Of a DNA stretch of 64,000 bases, positions 53,411 through 62,790 are shown one piece after another. Source of the DNA: Flavobacterium psychrotolerans (GTDB taxonomy: Bacteria > Bacteroidota > Bacteroidia > Flavobacteriales > Flavobacteriaceae). The DNA is taken from assembly GCF_003097635.1 (NCBI RefSeq), contig NZ_QCZI01000013.1, forward strand, positions 24,953-88,952, read 5' to 3'. Numbering within the stretch: the first letter of the stretch is position 1; every line of letters starts with the position of its first letter. The translations under genes and the position numbers were made by a program. The notes beneath the pieces were generated by a model, which saw only the letters and a program-made list of their open reading frames with translations, did not search any database and was not told the origin of the DNA.

Positions 53411-53471
53411 TCCGATTTGTCATTTCGACGATAGGAGACACGAGCGAAAGCGAACTGACGAAGTAAATCTC

Positions 53472-53499
53472 AACCCTTGCAGAAATGCGAGGGTTTTTT
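53472..53499 (+). terminator. ahcY terminator
   Basis: AACCCTTGC, loop AGAAAT, GCGAGGGTT followed by T. Confidence 0.8.
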
Positions 53500-53654
53500 G
53501 TTAAAACCTAAACGATGTTTTATTTGCTGACCCAAACTCTGTATAATTGACATACCTATTTACTCCCATATATGCGTCCGAGTGAAACGAAACGAACCAA
53601 AGAGGTAATTCATTCAAAAGTATATGCAACGAATAAAAATAATGAAATAAACTT

Positions 53655-53685
53655 TTGCTTGCTATTATATAAAAATATACTTTTA
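53655..53685 (+). promoter_or_regulatory. Promoter of the RCC1-like T9SS cargo gene
   Basis: TTG at 53655-53657, 20-base spacer, TACTTTTA at 53678-53685, 60 bases before the ATG. Confidence 0.6.
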
Positions 53686-53745
53686 TTTTTTTAATCCAAA
53701 AATATCGATTTTTCATAACCAGACATAACTAACAAATAAAAAAAC

Positions 53746-55740
53746 ATGAAAAAAACTATACTCTTTATTTTTTTAGTCTTAATTTCTTTCAAAGGAATTA
53801 CACAAACAGCAATGGCTGACTCGGTATTTGGTTGTTATTCAGGAGGTTTGGTTGAGGCATATCCATTGGCAAACGATTATGTAAACTCGGGTACAATTGA
53901 TTATGCTTCATTAGATTTAGATCAAACAATTTCAGGTATCCAATCATCAATTACTGTAAATGGAATTAGCTTTACAGCAGACATAAATGGAGTAGTTAGA
54001 TGGTCTGGAGGTATAGGTGATTACCAAAGCTGTGCTATTAAATATACTTTTTCAGACAACTTAGGGAACATTTCAAACGAAGAGACATTATATGTTTATT
54101 TTGATCCTGACATTTTTAAATATGACGACGATTTCACACTAACACCTATTGATTCTGTTCTTGGTGGAACAACAATTAGCGTATTGGCGAATGATTATGT
54201 AACTGGTTTTGGGGCTTCTCCTATTTTTGGGGTTGGAGCCATTGGAAGGGCTACTGCTGCACTTACAACTACAGATCCAAATTTTACTATGAACCCTGAT
54301 GGAACTATAACTGTAGCGCCTAATACCCCTGTAGGAATATATAACCTTAACTATCGCGCTTACGGTCCTCACCCATGTACCGACTACTTACCTTATCTTA
54401 CTTCAGTAAAAATAGAAGTCAAAAACGCTGGTATTTGGAAATCAGTTTCTGTTGGCGATAATCATACATCTGCCATAAAAACCGACGGAACATTGTGGTC
54501 TTGGGGAAACAATGGTTTAGGTAGTTTGGGTATTGGAAGCACAACCGACAGCAACACGCCAGTTCAAGTAGGTACGGATGCAAATTGGGAATTTATTGCT
54601 TCTGGAGATTATCACGCAATAGCTATTAAAAATAATGGTACGTTGTGGGCTTGGGGAGATAATAGCTATGGACAATTAGGAATAGGTTCAACCACACAGA
54701 GCAATATTCCTGTACAAATAGGTACAGATACCGATTGGAACTTTGCATCGGCTAGGTATGGTAGTAGCGCAGCCATTAAAAATAATGGAACTTTGTGGAT
54801 GTGGGGATATAATGCTGATGGCGAAATTGGAAATGGCACAAACACCAATCAGAATGCACCAGTACAAATAACTTCAAGTAATGATTGGAAAACCATTTCA
54901 TTAGGAGACGCTCATACGGTAGCGATAAAAACCGATGGGACTCTATATGGTTGGGGCTTAAATGATTTTGGTCAACTTGGAAATGGAAATAATATAAGTT
55001 CAAACGTACCCATTTTGTCTGGAGGGGGCTTTAATCAATGGAAATCGGTTTCAGCAAGTAGATCTTATACAATTGCATTACAAAATGATGGTACTCTATG
55101 GGCTTGGGGCAATAACGCATACAATCAATTAGGATACCGGACTACTACAGATAGAAACACACCAATTCAGGTTGGAACTGATACAGATTGGAGTTCAATT
55201 TCAGCAGGAAATTTTCATAGACTAGCCCTAAAAAGCAACGGTAGCCTATGGGCTTGGGGACTTAACTCCGTAGGTGAATTAGGAGACGGCACAAATACCA
55301 ATCAAAACACACCAGTTCAAATAGGTACAGATATGAATTGGACTGAAATCTCGGCTAAATCATCAAATCATTCCGCAGCCCTCAAATCTGATGGCAATTT
55401 ATATACATGGGGTCGTAATATTTTTGGACAATTAGGGAACTGCACATTAACTAATTTGAACATACCAACACTCTTAAATTGCACCGTTTTATCAAACCAA
55501 GAAATAACTAATTCAGATAAAGTATTGTCATTTTATCCAAACCCAACTTCCTCTATATTAAACATCCAAACAGAAGAGAAAGTCATTTCAATCGCTATTT
55601 ATGACTTGAACGGCAGACGTATTAAAACACAAAAATCAGATGCAAAGTCTATTAATATTTCTGACTTAACTAATGGTTTGTATTTTATAGAAGTGAATAC
55701 GGCAAATGGATGCGTTAAGAATAAAATAGTGAAACAATAA
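53746..55740 (+). CDS. Secreted RCC1-repeat propeller with T9SS sorting domain
   Basis: 664 aa. Signal peptide (MKKTILFIFLVLISFKGITQ). Residues about 25-215: two Ig-like segments (LANDYV repeated). Residues about 225-575: seven RCC1-type repeats of the form (N/D)GTLWAWG-N-GQLG-GT-NTPVQ(I/V)G, enough for one seven-bladed propeller. Residues about 585-664: type A T9SS C-terminal domain with FYPNPTSSILNIQ, YDLNGRRI and NGLYFIEV...KIVKQ, which directs export through the outer membrane and cell-surface attachment. Ligand unknown. Followed 19 bases later by another cargo gene with a nearly identical sorting domain. Confidence 0.9.
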   Translation: MKKTILFIFLVLISFKGITQTAMADSVFGCYSGGLVEAYPLANDYVNSGTIDYASLDLDQTISGIQSSITVNGISFTADINGVVRWSGGIGDYQSCAIKYTFSDNLGNISNEETLYVYFDPDIFKYDDDFTLTPIDSVLGGTTISVLANDYVTGFGASPIFGVGAIGRATAALTTTDPNFTMNPDGTITVAPNTPVGIYNLNYRAYGPHPCTDYLPYLTSVKIEVKNAGIWKSVSVGDNHTSAIKTDGTLWSWGNNGLGSLGIGSTTDSNTPVQVGTDANWEFIASGDYHAIAIKNNGTLWAWGDNSYGQLGIGSTTQSNIPVQIGTDTDWNFASARYGSSAAIKNNGTLWMWGYNADGEIGNGTNTNQNAPVQITSSNDWKTISLGDAHTVAIKTDGTLYGWGLNDFGQLGNGNNISSNVPILSGGGFNQWKSVSASRSYTIALQNDGTLWAWGNNAYNQLGYRTTTDRNTPIQVGTDTDWSSISAGNFHRLALKSNGSLWAWGLNSVGELGDGTNTNQNTPVQIGTDMNWTEISAKSSNHSAALKSDGNLYTWGRNIFGQLGNCTLTNLNIPTLLNCTVLSNQEITNSDKVLSFYPNPTSSILNIQTEEKVISIAIYDLNGRRIKTQKSDAKSINISDLTNGLYFIEVNTANGCVKNKIVKQ

Positions 55741-55759
55741 AAAATAAAAATCGCACTTT

Positions 55760-57832
55760 ATGAGAAAAATTTATATTCCACTTACTGCTTTACTATTTAG
55801 TTTAAATAGTATAGGACAAATAACTTTTTTACCTGCTTCAAATTTTGGTACAGCTAGAACTCCTTATTCAGTCACTAGTGCCGATTTTAATAACGATGGA
55901 AAAATAGATTTAGCAACGGCGAATTATTTTGGTAATAATATATCTGTTTTAACAGGAAACGGATTAGGCAGTTTTTCGTCTTCCGTCAATTTTGCTGCTC
56001 CATCAGATGATTATTCTGTTGTTAGTGCTGATTTTAACAACGATGGAAAAATAGATCTTGGAGTTACAAATGGAGCCGCTAATTATATTTCCATACTGTT
56101 AGGAAACGGAGCAGGTAGTTTTGGAACTCCAACAACATTTCCTGTAGCTTCAGATCCACAAACAATGATTACTGGTGATTTTAACAACGATGGAAATGTC
56201 GATTTAGCCACAGCCAATTATAACACCAATAATGTTGGAGTTTTATTAGGTAATGGTACAGGTAGTTTTTCTGCGGCTACCTATTTCCCTGTAGATATTG
56301 GGTGTTATTCTATTATTGCAGCTGATTTTAATGCCGATGGAAAAACAGATTTAGCTACTGCAAATTTCAACTCTAATACAATTTCAATTTTAATTGGAAA
56401 TGGTTTGGGAAGTTTTGGCACTGCAACAAACTTTAATTGTGATGCAGGGACTATTTCTGTTGCAAGTGGTGATTTTAACGGAGATGGACATTTAGATGTA
56501 ACTAGCGCTAATTTTAGCGCAAACACATCCTCTATTTTATTAGGAGATGGCACAGGAAACTTTGGCACAGCCACAAATTATACTGTAGGAACAGGTCCAA
56601 AATCTGTAATTTGTAAAGACTTAAATTGTGATCTAAAAACAGATTTAATTATAGCCAATCAGAATTCAAATAACGTCTCTGTTTTAAAAGGAGATGGTAC
56701 AGGAAATTTTTCCATACCCACAACATTTACTGTTGGCACAAACCCAATTTTTGTTATTGGGGACGATTTTAACGGCGATGGAAAAATTGATTTAGCTACT
56801 TCAAACAATGGCTCAAATAATGTATCGGTATTGATTAATACATCTGTATGTGTATCTACCACAACGTGTTATGCTGTTTCGACCAATTTATCAACCGGTC
56901 TTTTAGCTTACTACCCTTTTAATGAAGGAAATATTACCGATTATTCAGGCAACAGTCATGATTTAACGAATGCATCAACCGCACACCCTGCCACTGATAG
57001 AAATGGAAATACCAATTGTGCTTTTGAATTTGACAATTTATCTTCCTCAAACGAATTTCTATCAACAACAAATACAACTTTTTTAAACGGATTAACTGAA
57101 TTTTCTGTATCCCTTTGGTATAAGCCATTAAATACGTCAAGATCTGTAGGGGCATTCGAAACTTTAGTAAACAGAGATAATGGGCAATATTGTCCTGATA
57201 AAAACGGGCAATGGTCTTTAAGTTTATACGATTGCAGAAATGCTGTTTTTGCTAAGAAAAATTCTGTTTGGCAAAATGGATCTGGAAGTTGTGACGTTGT
57301 TACAAATACAGGAACCTGGCATCATCTTACGGCAACATATAACCAAATCAATGAAACCATTAAATTATATCGAGACGGCATATTACAAAATACACAAACA
57401 GGAGTTGCCAATTGTGGTATCGGTACAATTGTTACTTCGTTAGATTTGGGCGATTTATTTATTGGAAAAAACTACACCGGTATTTTAGATGATATTTTTA
57501 TTCATAACCGAGAAATCACAACTACCGAAATCACAGAATTATTCAACTTAGGCAGTTCTTGTTGTGGCGATGGAACGTTTGGTATAAGTGATTTTAATAA
57601 TTCATCAAAATTAGATGTATCATTTTCTCCAAACCCAACATCTTCTATCATAAATATTCAAACTGACGAAATCATTATTTCAACCACCATTTATGACTTA
57701 AACGGTAGATGTATTATAACTCAAAACTCGTCTGAAAAATCTATTAATATTTCTGACTTAACAAATGGTTTCTATTTTATAAAAGTAAATACGGCAAATG
57801 GAAGCGTTAAGAATAAAATAGTGAAAGAATAA
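55760..57832 (+). CDS. Secreted FG-GAP/VCBS propeller with LamG-like and T9SS sorting domains
   Basis: 690 aa. Signal peptide MRKIYIPLTALLFSLNSIGQ. Residues about 25-370: seven repeats built on (A/G)DFNNDGKIDLATAN and (V/I)LLGNGxGSF, with the Dx(N/D)xDG calcium loops typical of integrin-type propellers; repeat 6 (KDLNCDLKTDL) has lost part of the loop. Residues about 385-610: LamG/concanavalin-like domain (LLAYYPFNEGNITDYSGNSHD; TGTWHHLTATY). Residues about 615-690: T9SS type A domain. Probably surface adhesion or polysaccharide binding. Confidence 0.9.
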   Translation: MRKIYIPLTALLFSLNSIGQITFLPASNFGTARTPYSVTSADFNNDGKIDLATANYFGNNISVLTGNGLGSFSSSVNFAAPSDDYSVVSADFNNDGKIDLGVTNGAANYISILLGNGAGSFGTPTTFPVASDPQTMITGDFNNDGNVDLATANYNTNNVGVLLGNGTGSFSAATYFPVDIGCYSIIAADFNADGKTDLATANFNSNTISILIGNGLGSFGTATNFNCDAGTISVASGDFNGDGHLDVTSANFSANTSSILLGDGTGNFGTATNYTVGTGPKSVICKDLNCDLKTDLIIANQNSNNVSVLKGDGTGNFSIPTTFTVGTNPIFVIGDDFNGDGKIDLATSNNGSNNVSVLINTSVCVSTTTCYAVSTNLSTGLLAYYPFNEGNITDYSGNSHDLTNASTAHPATDRNGNTNCAFEFDNLSSSNEFLSTTNTTFLNGLTEFSVSLWYKPLNTSRSVGAFETLVNRDNGQYCPDKNGQWSLSLYDCRNAVFAKKNSVWQNGSGSCDVVTNTGTWHHLTATYNQINETIKLYRDGILQNTQTGVANCGIGTIVTSLDLGDLFIGKNYTGILDDIFIHNREITTTEITELFNLGSSCCGDGTFGISDFNNSSKLDVSFSPNPTSSIINIQTDEIIISTTIYDLNGRCIITQNSSEKSINISDLTNGFYFIKVNTANGSVKNKIVKE

Positions 57833-57887
57833 TAAAAAAACCACAAATCAACACCAACAAACACCCTGTAATTTGGAAATAAATCAC

Positions 57888-57895
57888 TATATTTG
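57888..57895 (+). promoter_or_regulatory. RDD-gene -7 promoter element
   Basis: TATATTTG, 38 bases before the ATG; CTG rather than TTG at the -33 position. Confidence 0.5.
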
Positions 57896-57932
57896 AGATA
57901 GCTATGAATTTATCAAATAAAAACGTTCAGAA

Positions 57933-58415
57933 ATGGAAAATAAAAAATTTACCGTTACGGATGATTTATTAGCTTCAAATGGGCAGCGTTTTCTGAATCT
58001 AACTATTGATTTGTTCGTTCAGTATATCATTGGGTTAAGTATTTGGGCAACTCTCAATATTATTGCCCAAATCACGAATAATGATGGGTTGTACAACTGG
58101 GTTGGATTTACAGATAGGATGATACAGTTCCTTTTTGGGATGTCGATACTAATTTTTTACTACGGTATTACCGAACTGTATTTTTCCAGAACCATTGCCA
58201 AATATTTCACCAAAACACTTGTTGTGATGAGAAATGGTTCTAAACCAAATGCCAAAACGATCATCCAAAGAACGCTATGCCGCTTAATCCCTTTTGAAGC
58301 ATTTACATTCTTGGGAAAACGATCCAGAGGATGGCATGATTCCTTTTCGCACACCTATGTCGTCCGAAAACACAGGTTTATTGAGAAAAAAAATTTGTCT
58401 GATTCCATTGATTAG
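57933..58415 (+). CDS. RDD-family membrane protein
   Basis: 160 aa with three hydrophobic segments (about 22-45, 65-85 and a weaker one near 120). The RDD signature appears as QRFLNLTIDLFVQYIIG near the N-terminus (Arg and Asp conserved) and SRGWHDSFSHTYVV near the C-terminus. Some RDD proteins are linked to ion transport; function here is unknown. Followed by a terminator. Confidence 0.85.
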   Translation: MENKKFTVTDDLLASNGQRFLNLTIDLFVQYIIGLSIWATLNIIAQITNNDGLYNWVGFTDRMIQFLFGMSILIFYYGITELYFSRTIAKYFTKTLVVMRNGSKPNAKTIIQRTLCRLIPFEAFTFLGKRSRGWHDSFSHTYVVRKHRFIEKKNLSDSID

Positions 58416-58439
58416 ATTGGCAAAGAATAAGAGAAACTA

Positions 58440-58468
58440 ACAGCTGTCATTTTTGATGGCTGTTTTTA
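58440..58468 (+). terminator. RDD-gene terminator
   Basis: ACAGCTGTCA and TGATGGCTGT (imperfect stem) followed by TTTTTATTT. Confidence 0.75.
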
Positions 58469-58525
58469 TTTCAAACCCTTCCTTTTTCTTTATATTCGCT
58501 TAATCAAAATTTCTAATACTAAACC

Positions 58526-59872
58526 ATGAACTGGGAACAACTATTATCCTTAAAACGGCAAGGCGACACGAGCAAAAGACTGAGAATAGAGCAAGACGAT
58601 ACCCGTTTAGGCTTTGAAGTCGATTATGACCGAATCATATTTTCATCCGCTTTTAGGAGTTTGCAGGACAAAACACAAGTCATTCCGCTTTCTAAAACCG
58701 ATTTTGTACATACGCGATTGACCCACAGTTTAGAGGTTTCGGTCGTGGGACGATCCATAGGAAGATTGGTCGGAAAAAAAATCATCCAAAAATACCCCCA
58801 TTTACAAGAAATTCACGGTTTTCACATGAACGATTTTGGAGCCATTGTTGCCGCGGCATCCTTAGCACATGATATCGGAAATCCGCCTTTTGGCCATTCG
58901 GGGGAAAAAGCCATTGGAGAGTATTTTTCCATTGGAAAAGGGCAACAATTCAAAGAGCAGCTGAATATAAAACAATGGCAGGATTTAATCGATTTTGAAG
59001 GAAATGCCAACGGATTTTCAGTCCTAACGGCAAGTCGTCCAGGAATTGAAGGCGGATTGCGAATTTCGTACGCCACGCTTGGTGCTTTTATGAAATATCC
59101 AAAGGAAAGTTTGCCGAAAAAACCAACAAAAAATATTGCAGATAAAAAATACGGTTTCTTTCAATCGGATAAAGCTTTCTTTCAGGATGTTGCTACAGAA
59201 TTGGGAATGATTGCCAACAAAACGGGCGATGATGTAGGTTTTGAAAGACATCCACTGGCTTATTTGGTGGAAGCCGCCGATGATATTTGTTATACCATTA
59301 TCGATTTTGAGGACGGCATCAATTTGGGATTGGTTTCAGAAGATTTTGCCTTAGAATATTTGATTAAATTGGTAAAAGACAGCATTGATACCGCAAAATA
59401 CAAAACCTTAATTACCAAGGAGGATCGAATCAGTTATTTGCGTGCTTTAGCCATTGGAAGCCTTATTAATGATGCGGTGCGTGTATTTGTCGAAAACGAA
59501 GAGGCCATTTTGCAAGGGAAATTTCCTTTTGCATTGACCGATAAAAGCAAGTACAAAGCACAAATGGATGATATCATCAAATTGAGCGTTAAAAAAATCT
59601 ATCAAAGCCGTGAAGTAATCGAAAAAGAATTGGTTGGCTATCAGATTATCCAAACGTTATTGGACAAATTTATAACGGCTTTTAACAATAAATTTGACGG
59701 AAAAGCATCTAGTTATGACCATTTAATCCTGAAAATGTTGCCTGAAAAATTCATAGAAAACAAGGACGATTTATATAAAAGACTGTTGCATATTTGCCAT
59801 TATGTTTCGCTTTTGACAGATGGAAATGCTTTGGAATTATATGAAACGATTAACGGAAACAAAAGATCTTGA
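58526..59872 (+). CDS. dgt: dGTP triphosphohydrolase (HD domain)
   Basis: Cleaves dGTP (and related dNTPs) to deoxynucleoside and triphosphate, affecting dNTP pools. 448 aa. HD-domain motifs: FVHTRLTHSLEVSVVGRSIG (His ligand), LAHDIGNPPFGHSGEKAI (HD) near 115-132, and VEAADDICYTIIDFEDGI. The end is 2 bases from the stop of the convergent DUF3078 gene, with no terminator visible between. Confidence 0.94.
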   Translation: MNWEQLLSLKRQGDTSKRLRIEQDDTRLGFEVDYDRIIFSSAFRSLQDKTQVIPLSKTDFVHTRLTHSLEVSVVGRSIGRLVGKKIIQKYPHLQEIHGFHMNDFGAIVAAASLAHDIGNPPFGHSGEKAIGEYFSIGKGQQFKEQLNIKQWQDLIDFEGNANGFSVLTASRPGIEGGLRISYATLGAFMKYPKESLPKKPTKNIADKKYGFFQSDKAFFQDVATELGMIANKTGDDVGFERHPLAYLVEAADDICYTIIDFEDGINLGLVSEDFALEYLIKLVKDSIDTAKYKTLITKEDRISYLRALAIGSLINDAVRVFVENEEAILQGKFPFALTDKSKYKAQMDDIIKLSVKKIYQSREVIEKELVGYQIIQTLLDKFITAFNNKFDGKASSYDHLILKMLPEKFIENKDDLYKRLLHICHYVSLLTDGNALELYETINGNKRS

Positions 59873-59874
59873 TT

Positions 59875-60831
59875 TTAGAAATTGTAAACCAATCCTACAC
59901 CCAGCATTTGTTTTAACTGGATTTTTGGGCCGGTAATAATTTGATTTCCATTAATTTCTTTTTTGGCTTTAATGTCATCGTCATACAATAAATTAAACCC
60001 GATATTGGCTTTTACATATTCATTGACAACCAAGTCAAATAGCGCTTGCCAGTCCACGTCAATGTTCCCGAAATGATTCAAATAATCGGAATACAAACTC
60101 AGTCGGTTTTCAAAACTGATGTTCTTTGCTATTTCCCTTTTAAAATGATTTGTGACAAGAATTCCCAATTCGGTTTTGGTTTTTTCACCCTCTAAAATAA
60201 GAGTTCCCGTAGGGTCATAAATGGCTTTTTTTACTCCAAAAGCTCCTTGATTAGCCAATCGTTGGTCTAAAACCAAGGTGTTTTTTAAAGTTAAAGGCGA
60301 GCAGTAAAAATTAAAACGCTTTTCCTTATTGGCATATTCCGCTCCAATTCCGAAGAAAGTGTAGGCTGGAGCAAAAGGCTTGGAAATGGCCAAATTGGTG
60401 TTCGGATAATTATAACCATTGGTAAATTGGGTATTAAAATTAAATTTTATGGAGTGGTACCAATTCGACAACGTGTCTTCCCTATACCCAAAAGTGGAAT
60501 TAAACTGAAAGGCATCATCGGTTTTTCGAAGAGCAGAGCCATTTTGTTTGTTAACACCGTACCGCACAATCAATTCATTAAACCATTTTACATTTTCTCG
60601 ATTGTAAACCCGACTGAAATTTCCTTTTAGCAGTCCCGAAACAGAGCTTTCGCCTCCAGCATTCCAGTTTACAAAAGCAATTTCACTCAAGTCAAACCCA
60701 ACGGTATTTTTATTTTTCCAATACGAAATGGTGTCTGGAAGAGTAGTCCTGATAGTTCCATTCTCTTGCGCAGATGTTGCCATTGAAATAAGAGTCAAGA
60801 AAGTACCAATAAAAAAAGGTTTTAACTTCAT
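59875..60831 (-). CDS. DUF3078 outer-membrane-type protein
   Basis: 318 aa from MKLKPFFIGTFLTLISMATS (signal peptide; an ATG one codon upstream is also possible). The mature part has alternating beta-strand patterns and ends in aromatic LGVGLVYNF, suggesting a small outer-membrane barrel. Family marks: DLSEIAFVNWNAGGESSVSGL and NWYHSIKFNFNTQF. Widespread in Bacteroidota, function unknown. 39 bases downstream of dxs, probably the same transcript. Confidence 0.88.
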   Translation of the reverse strand: MKLKPFFIGTFLTLISMATSAQENGTIRTTLPDTISYWKNKNTVGFDLSEIAFVNWNAGGESSVSGLLKGNFSRVYNRENVKWFNELIVRYGVNKQNGSALRKTDDAFQFNSTFGYREDTLSNWYHSIKFNFNTQFTNGYNYPNTNLAISKPFAPAYTFFGIGAEYANKEKRFNFYCSPLTLKNTLVLDQRLANQGAFGVKKAIYDPTGTLILEGEKTKTELGILVTNHFKREIAKNISFENRLSLYSDYLNHFGNIDVDWQALFDLVVNEYVKANIGFNLLYDDDIKAKKEINGNQIITGPKIQLKQMLGVGLVYNF

Positions 60832-60870
60832 CATAGAATAATTTGTTTTAAACGACAAAAACGAATGTTT

Positions 60871-62640
60871 TCAATACCTTGAAAATAGAGTTTCTAGACT
60901 TTTAACGTCAATTTTACAATATTGTTGCAGTTCTTCAACCGTTCCGTGTTCTATAAATTCATCCGGAATCCCAAGAGTTATTAGTTCTGAATAATACTTG
61001 TTTTGAGAAGCAAATTCAATTATTGCCGAACCAAAACCGCCTTTAATCACGCCATCTTCGATAGTGATAATCGTTTCAAATTCATTGAAAATTTCATGTA
61101 AAAGAACTTCGTCTAAGGGTTTTACAAAGGCAAAATCATAATGCGCCATAGTTTCTGGTTGATTCATTTTGGCTAGAGCCAAAGCCACATTATTCCCAAG
61201 AGTTCCGTTAGACAAAACCGCCACTCGGGTTCCTTCTTTAAGGCATTTTGCCTTTCCTATTTCTATTTTCTTATAGGGCTTTTGCCAATCGACATGCACG
61301 CCACGACCACGAGGGTAACGAATGGCAATAGGATGATTCAATCCCAATTGTGCCGTGTATAAAATGTTCCGCAACTCCATTTCGTTCATCGGAGAAAAAA
61401 CAATCATGTTCGGGATGCAACGCAAATAGGCCAAATCAAAAACGCCATGATGCGTTGCGCCATCTTCGCCAACCAATCCCGCCCTGTCGAGACAAAAAAT
61501 GACGGGCAAATTCTGCAACGCCACATCATGAATCACCTGGTCATAAGCCCGTTGCAAAAAGGTGGAATAAATATTACAGAAAACCACCATGCCTTGGGTC
61601 GCCATTCCCGCTGCCAATGTCACGGCATGCTGCTCGGCAATTCCCACATCAAAAGCGCGTTTTGGAAATTCGTCCATCATGAATTTCAGGGAACTTCCCG
61701 AAGGCATGGCCGGCGTGATTCCGATAATTTTTTGATTTTTTCTAGCCAAATCCAATACGGTCAGACCAAAAACATCCTGATATTTGGGCGGCAGGTTTTC
61801 GTCCGATTTCAAATGAATTTCTCCGGTGCTCTTGTCAAATTTCCCGGGAGCGTGGTATTTTACCTGATTTTCTTCCGCTTGCTGCAATCCTTTTCCTTTG
61901 GTCGTGATGACGTGGAGAAACTTGGGTCCTTTTATTTTTTGCAACCGTTTCAGTTCTTTGATGACGGCAAAAATATCATGACCGTCAATGGGTCCAGAAT
62001 AATCAAAATTTAGGGATTTAATGATGTTGTTCCGCCTTGGGTTTTTTCCGTCTTTCACGGCAGTGAAGTAGTTTTTCAGCGCACCCACACTCGGATCAAT
62101 CCCAATGGCATTGTCATTTAAAATCACCAGCAAATTGGCATCAGTAACTCCGGCATGATTCAATCCTTCAAAAGCTATTCCTGATGCAATAGATGCATCA
62201 CCAATCACGGCAATATGTTGCTTTTCTATATCGCCTTTTAAATTGGAAGCAATGGCCATTCCTAAAGCCGCAGAAATGGAAGTCGAGGAATGCCCCACGC
62301 CAAAGGCATCGTAAATGCTTTCGCTTCTTTTTGGGAAACCGGAAATCCCGTTGAGTTGCCTGTTGGTATGGAAATTTTCCCGTCTTCCCGTCAATATTTT
62401 ATGCCCATAGGCTTGATGACCCACATCCCAAACCAACAAGTCTTCGGGAGTGTTAAACACATAATGCAAGGCAATGGTCAATTCTATCACGCCCAAACTG
62501 GCACCCAAATGCCCCTCTTTTACAGAAACCACATCTATAATAAAATCCCGCAATTCCTGAGCCACTTGAGGAAGTTGGGCTTCGTCAAGCTGGCGCAAAT
62601 CAGTTGGCGTAAAGATGGTGTTTAGAAGATTGCTTTTCAT
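60871..62640 (-). CDS. dxs: 1-deoxy-D-xylulose-5-phosphate synthase
   Basis: TPP-dependent condensation of pyruvate and glyceraldehyde-3-phosphate; entry to the MEP isoprenoid route and to pyridoxal phosphate via pdxA. 589 aa, slightly short. TPP site: GDASIASGIAFEGLNHAG and LNDNAIGID; catalytic Glu in FDVGIAEQHAVTLAAG; also LVWDVGHQAYGHKILTGRR and YPRGRG. A TATTTTTG box (minus, 62652-62645) ends 4 bases before the ATG. Confidence 0.96.
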   Translation of the reverse strand: MKSNLLNTIFTPTDLRQLDEAQLPQVAQELRDFIIDVVSVKEGHLGASLGVIELTIALHYVFNTPEDLLVWDVGHQAYGHKILTGRRENFHTNRQLNGISGFPKRSESIYDAFGVGHSSTSISAALGMAIASNLKGDIEKQHIAVIGDASIASGIAFEGLNHAGVTDANLLVILNDNAIGIDPSVGALKNYFTAVKDGKNPRRNNIIKSLNFDYSGPIDGHDIFAVIKELKRLQKIKGPKFLHVITTKGKGLQQAEENQVKYHAPGKFDKSTGEIHLKSDENLPPKYQDVFGLTVLDLARKNQKIIGITPAMPSGSSLKFMMDEFPKRAFDVGIAEQHAVTLAAGMATQGMVVFCNIYSTFLQRAYDQVIHDVALQNLPVIFCLDRAGLVGEDGATHHGVFDLAYLRCIPNMIVFSPMNEMELRNILYTAQLGLNHPIAIRYPRGRGVHVDWQKPYKKIEIGKAKCLKEGTRVAVLSNGTLGNNVALALAKMNQPETMAHYDFAFVKPLDEVLLHEIFNEFETIITIEDGVIKGGFGSAIIEFASQNKYYSELITLGIPDEFIEHGTVEELQQYCKIDVKSLETLFSRY

Positions 62641-62644
62641 TTTA

Positions 62645-62652
62645 CAAAAATA
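62645..62652 (-). promoter_or_regulatory. dxs -7 element, 4 bases from the ATG
   Basis: TATTTTTG, TAAA, ATG on the minus strand. No TTG at the usual distance. Confidence 0.45.
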
Positions 62653-62790
62653 GAATAAAATAGTGAGGAAATGATTTTTTGGAATTTCATAAAAAAAGCG
62701 ATTCGTCGTATTTTTTTACGCAGTTTGTCAAGGGGAAATGTTAAAATTTTATGTTTACCTTTGACTGTTAAAAACAATAAATATCAACCG

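Larger units (their letters stand above)
53411..53745. other. Intergenic region ahcY to RCC1-like gene
   Basis: 335 bases without a gene. Contains, in order: a repeat with TTGTCATTTCGACGATAGGA (53416 to about 53471; the GTCATTTCGACG-GGAG-AATCTC type common between Bacteroidota genes), the ahcY terminator (53472-53499), an AT-rich stretch with nothing recognisable, and a promoter (53655-53685). Confidence 0.6.

Noticed and set aside
61447..62625. Open frames of 188 and 111 codons opposite dxs.
   Set aside because: Shadows of dxs; compositions and lack of motifs fit antisense frames.
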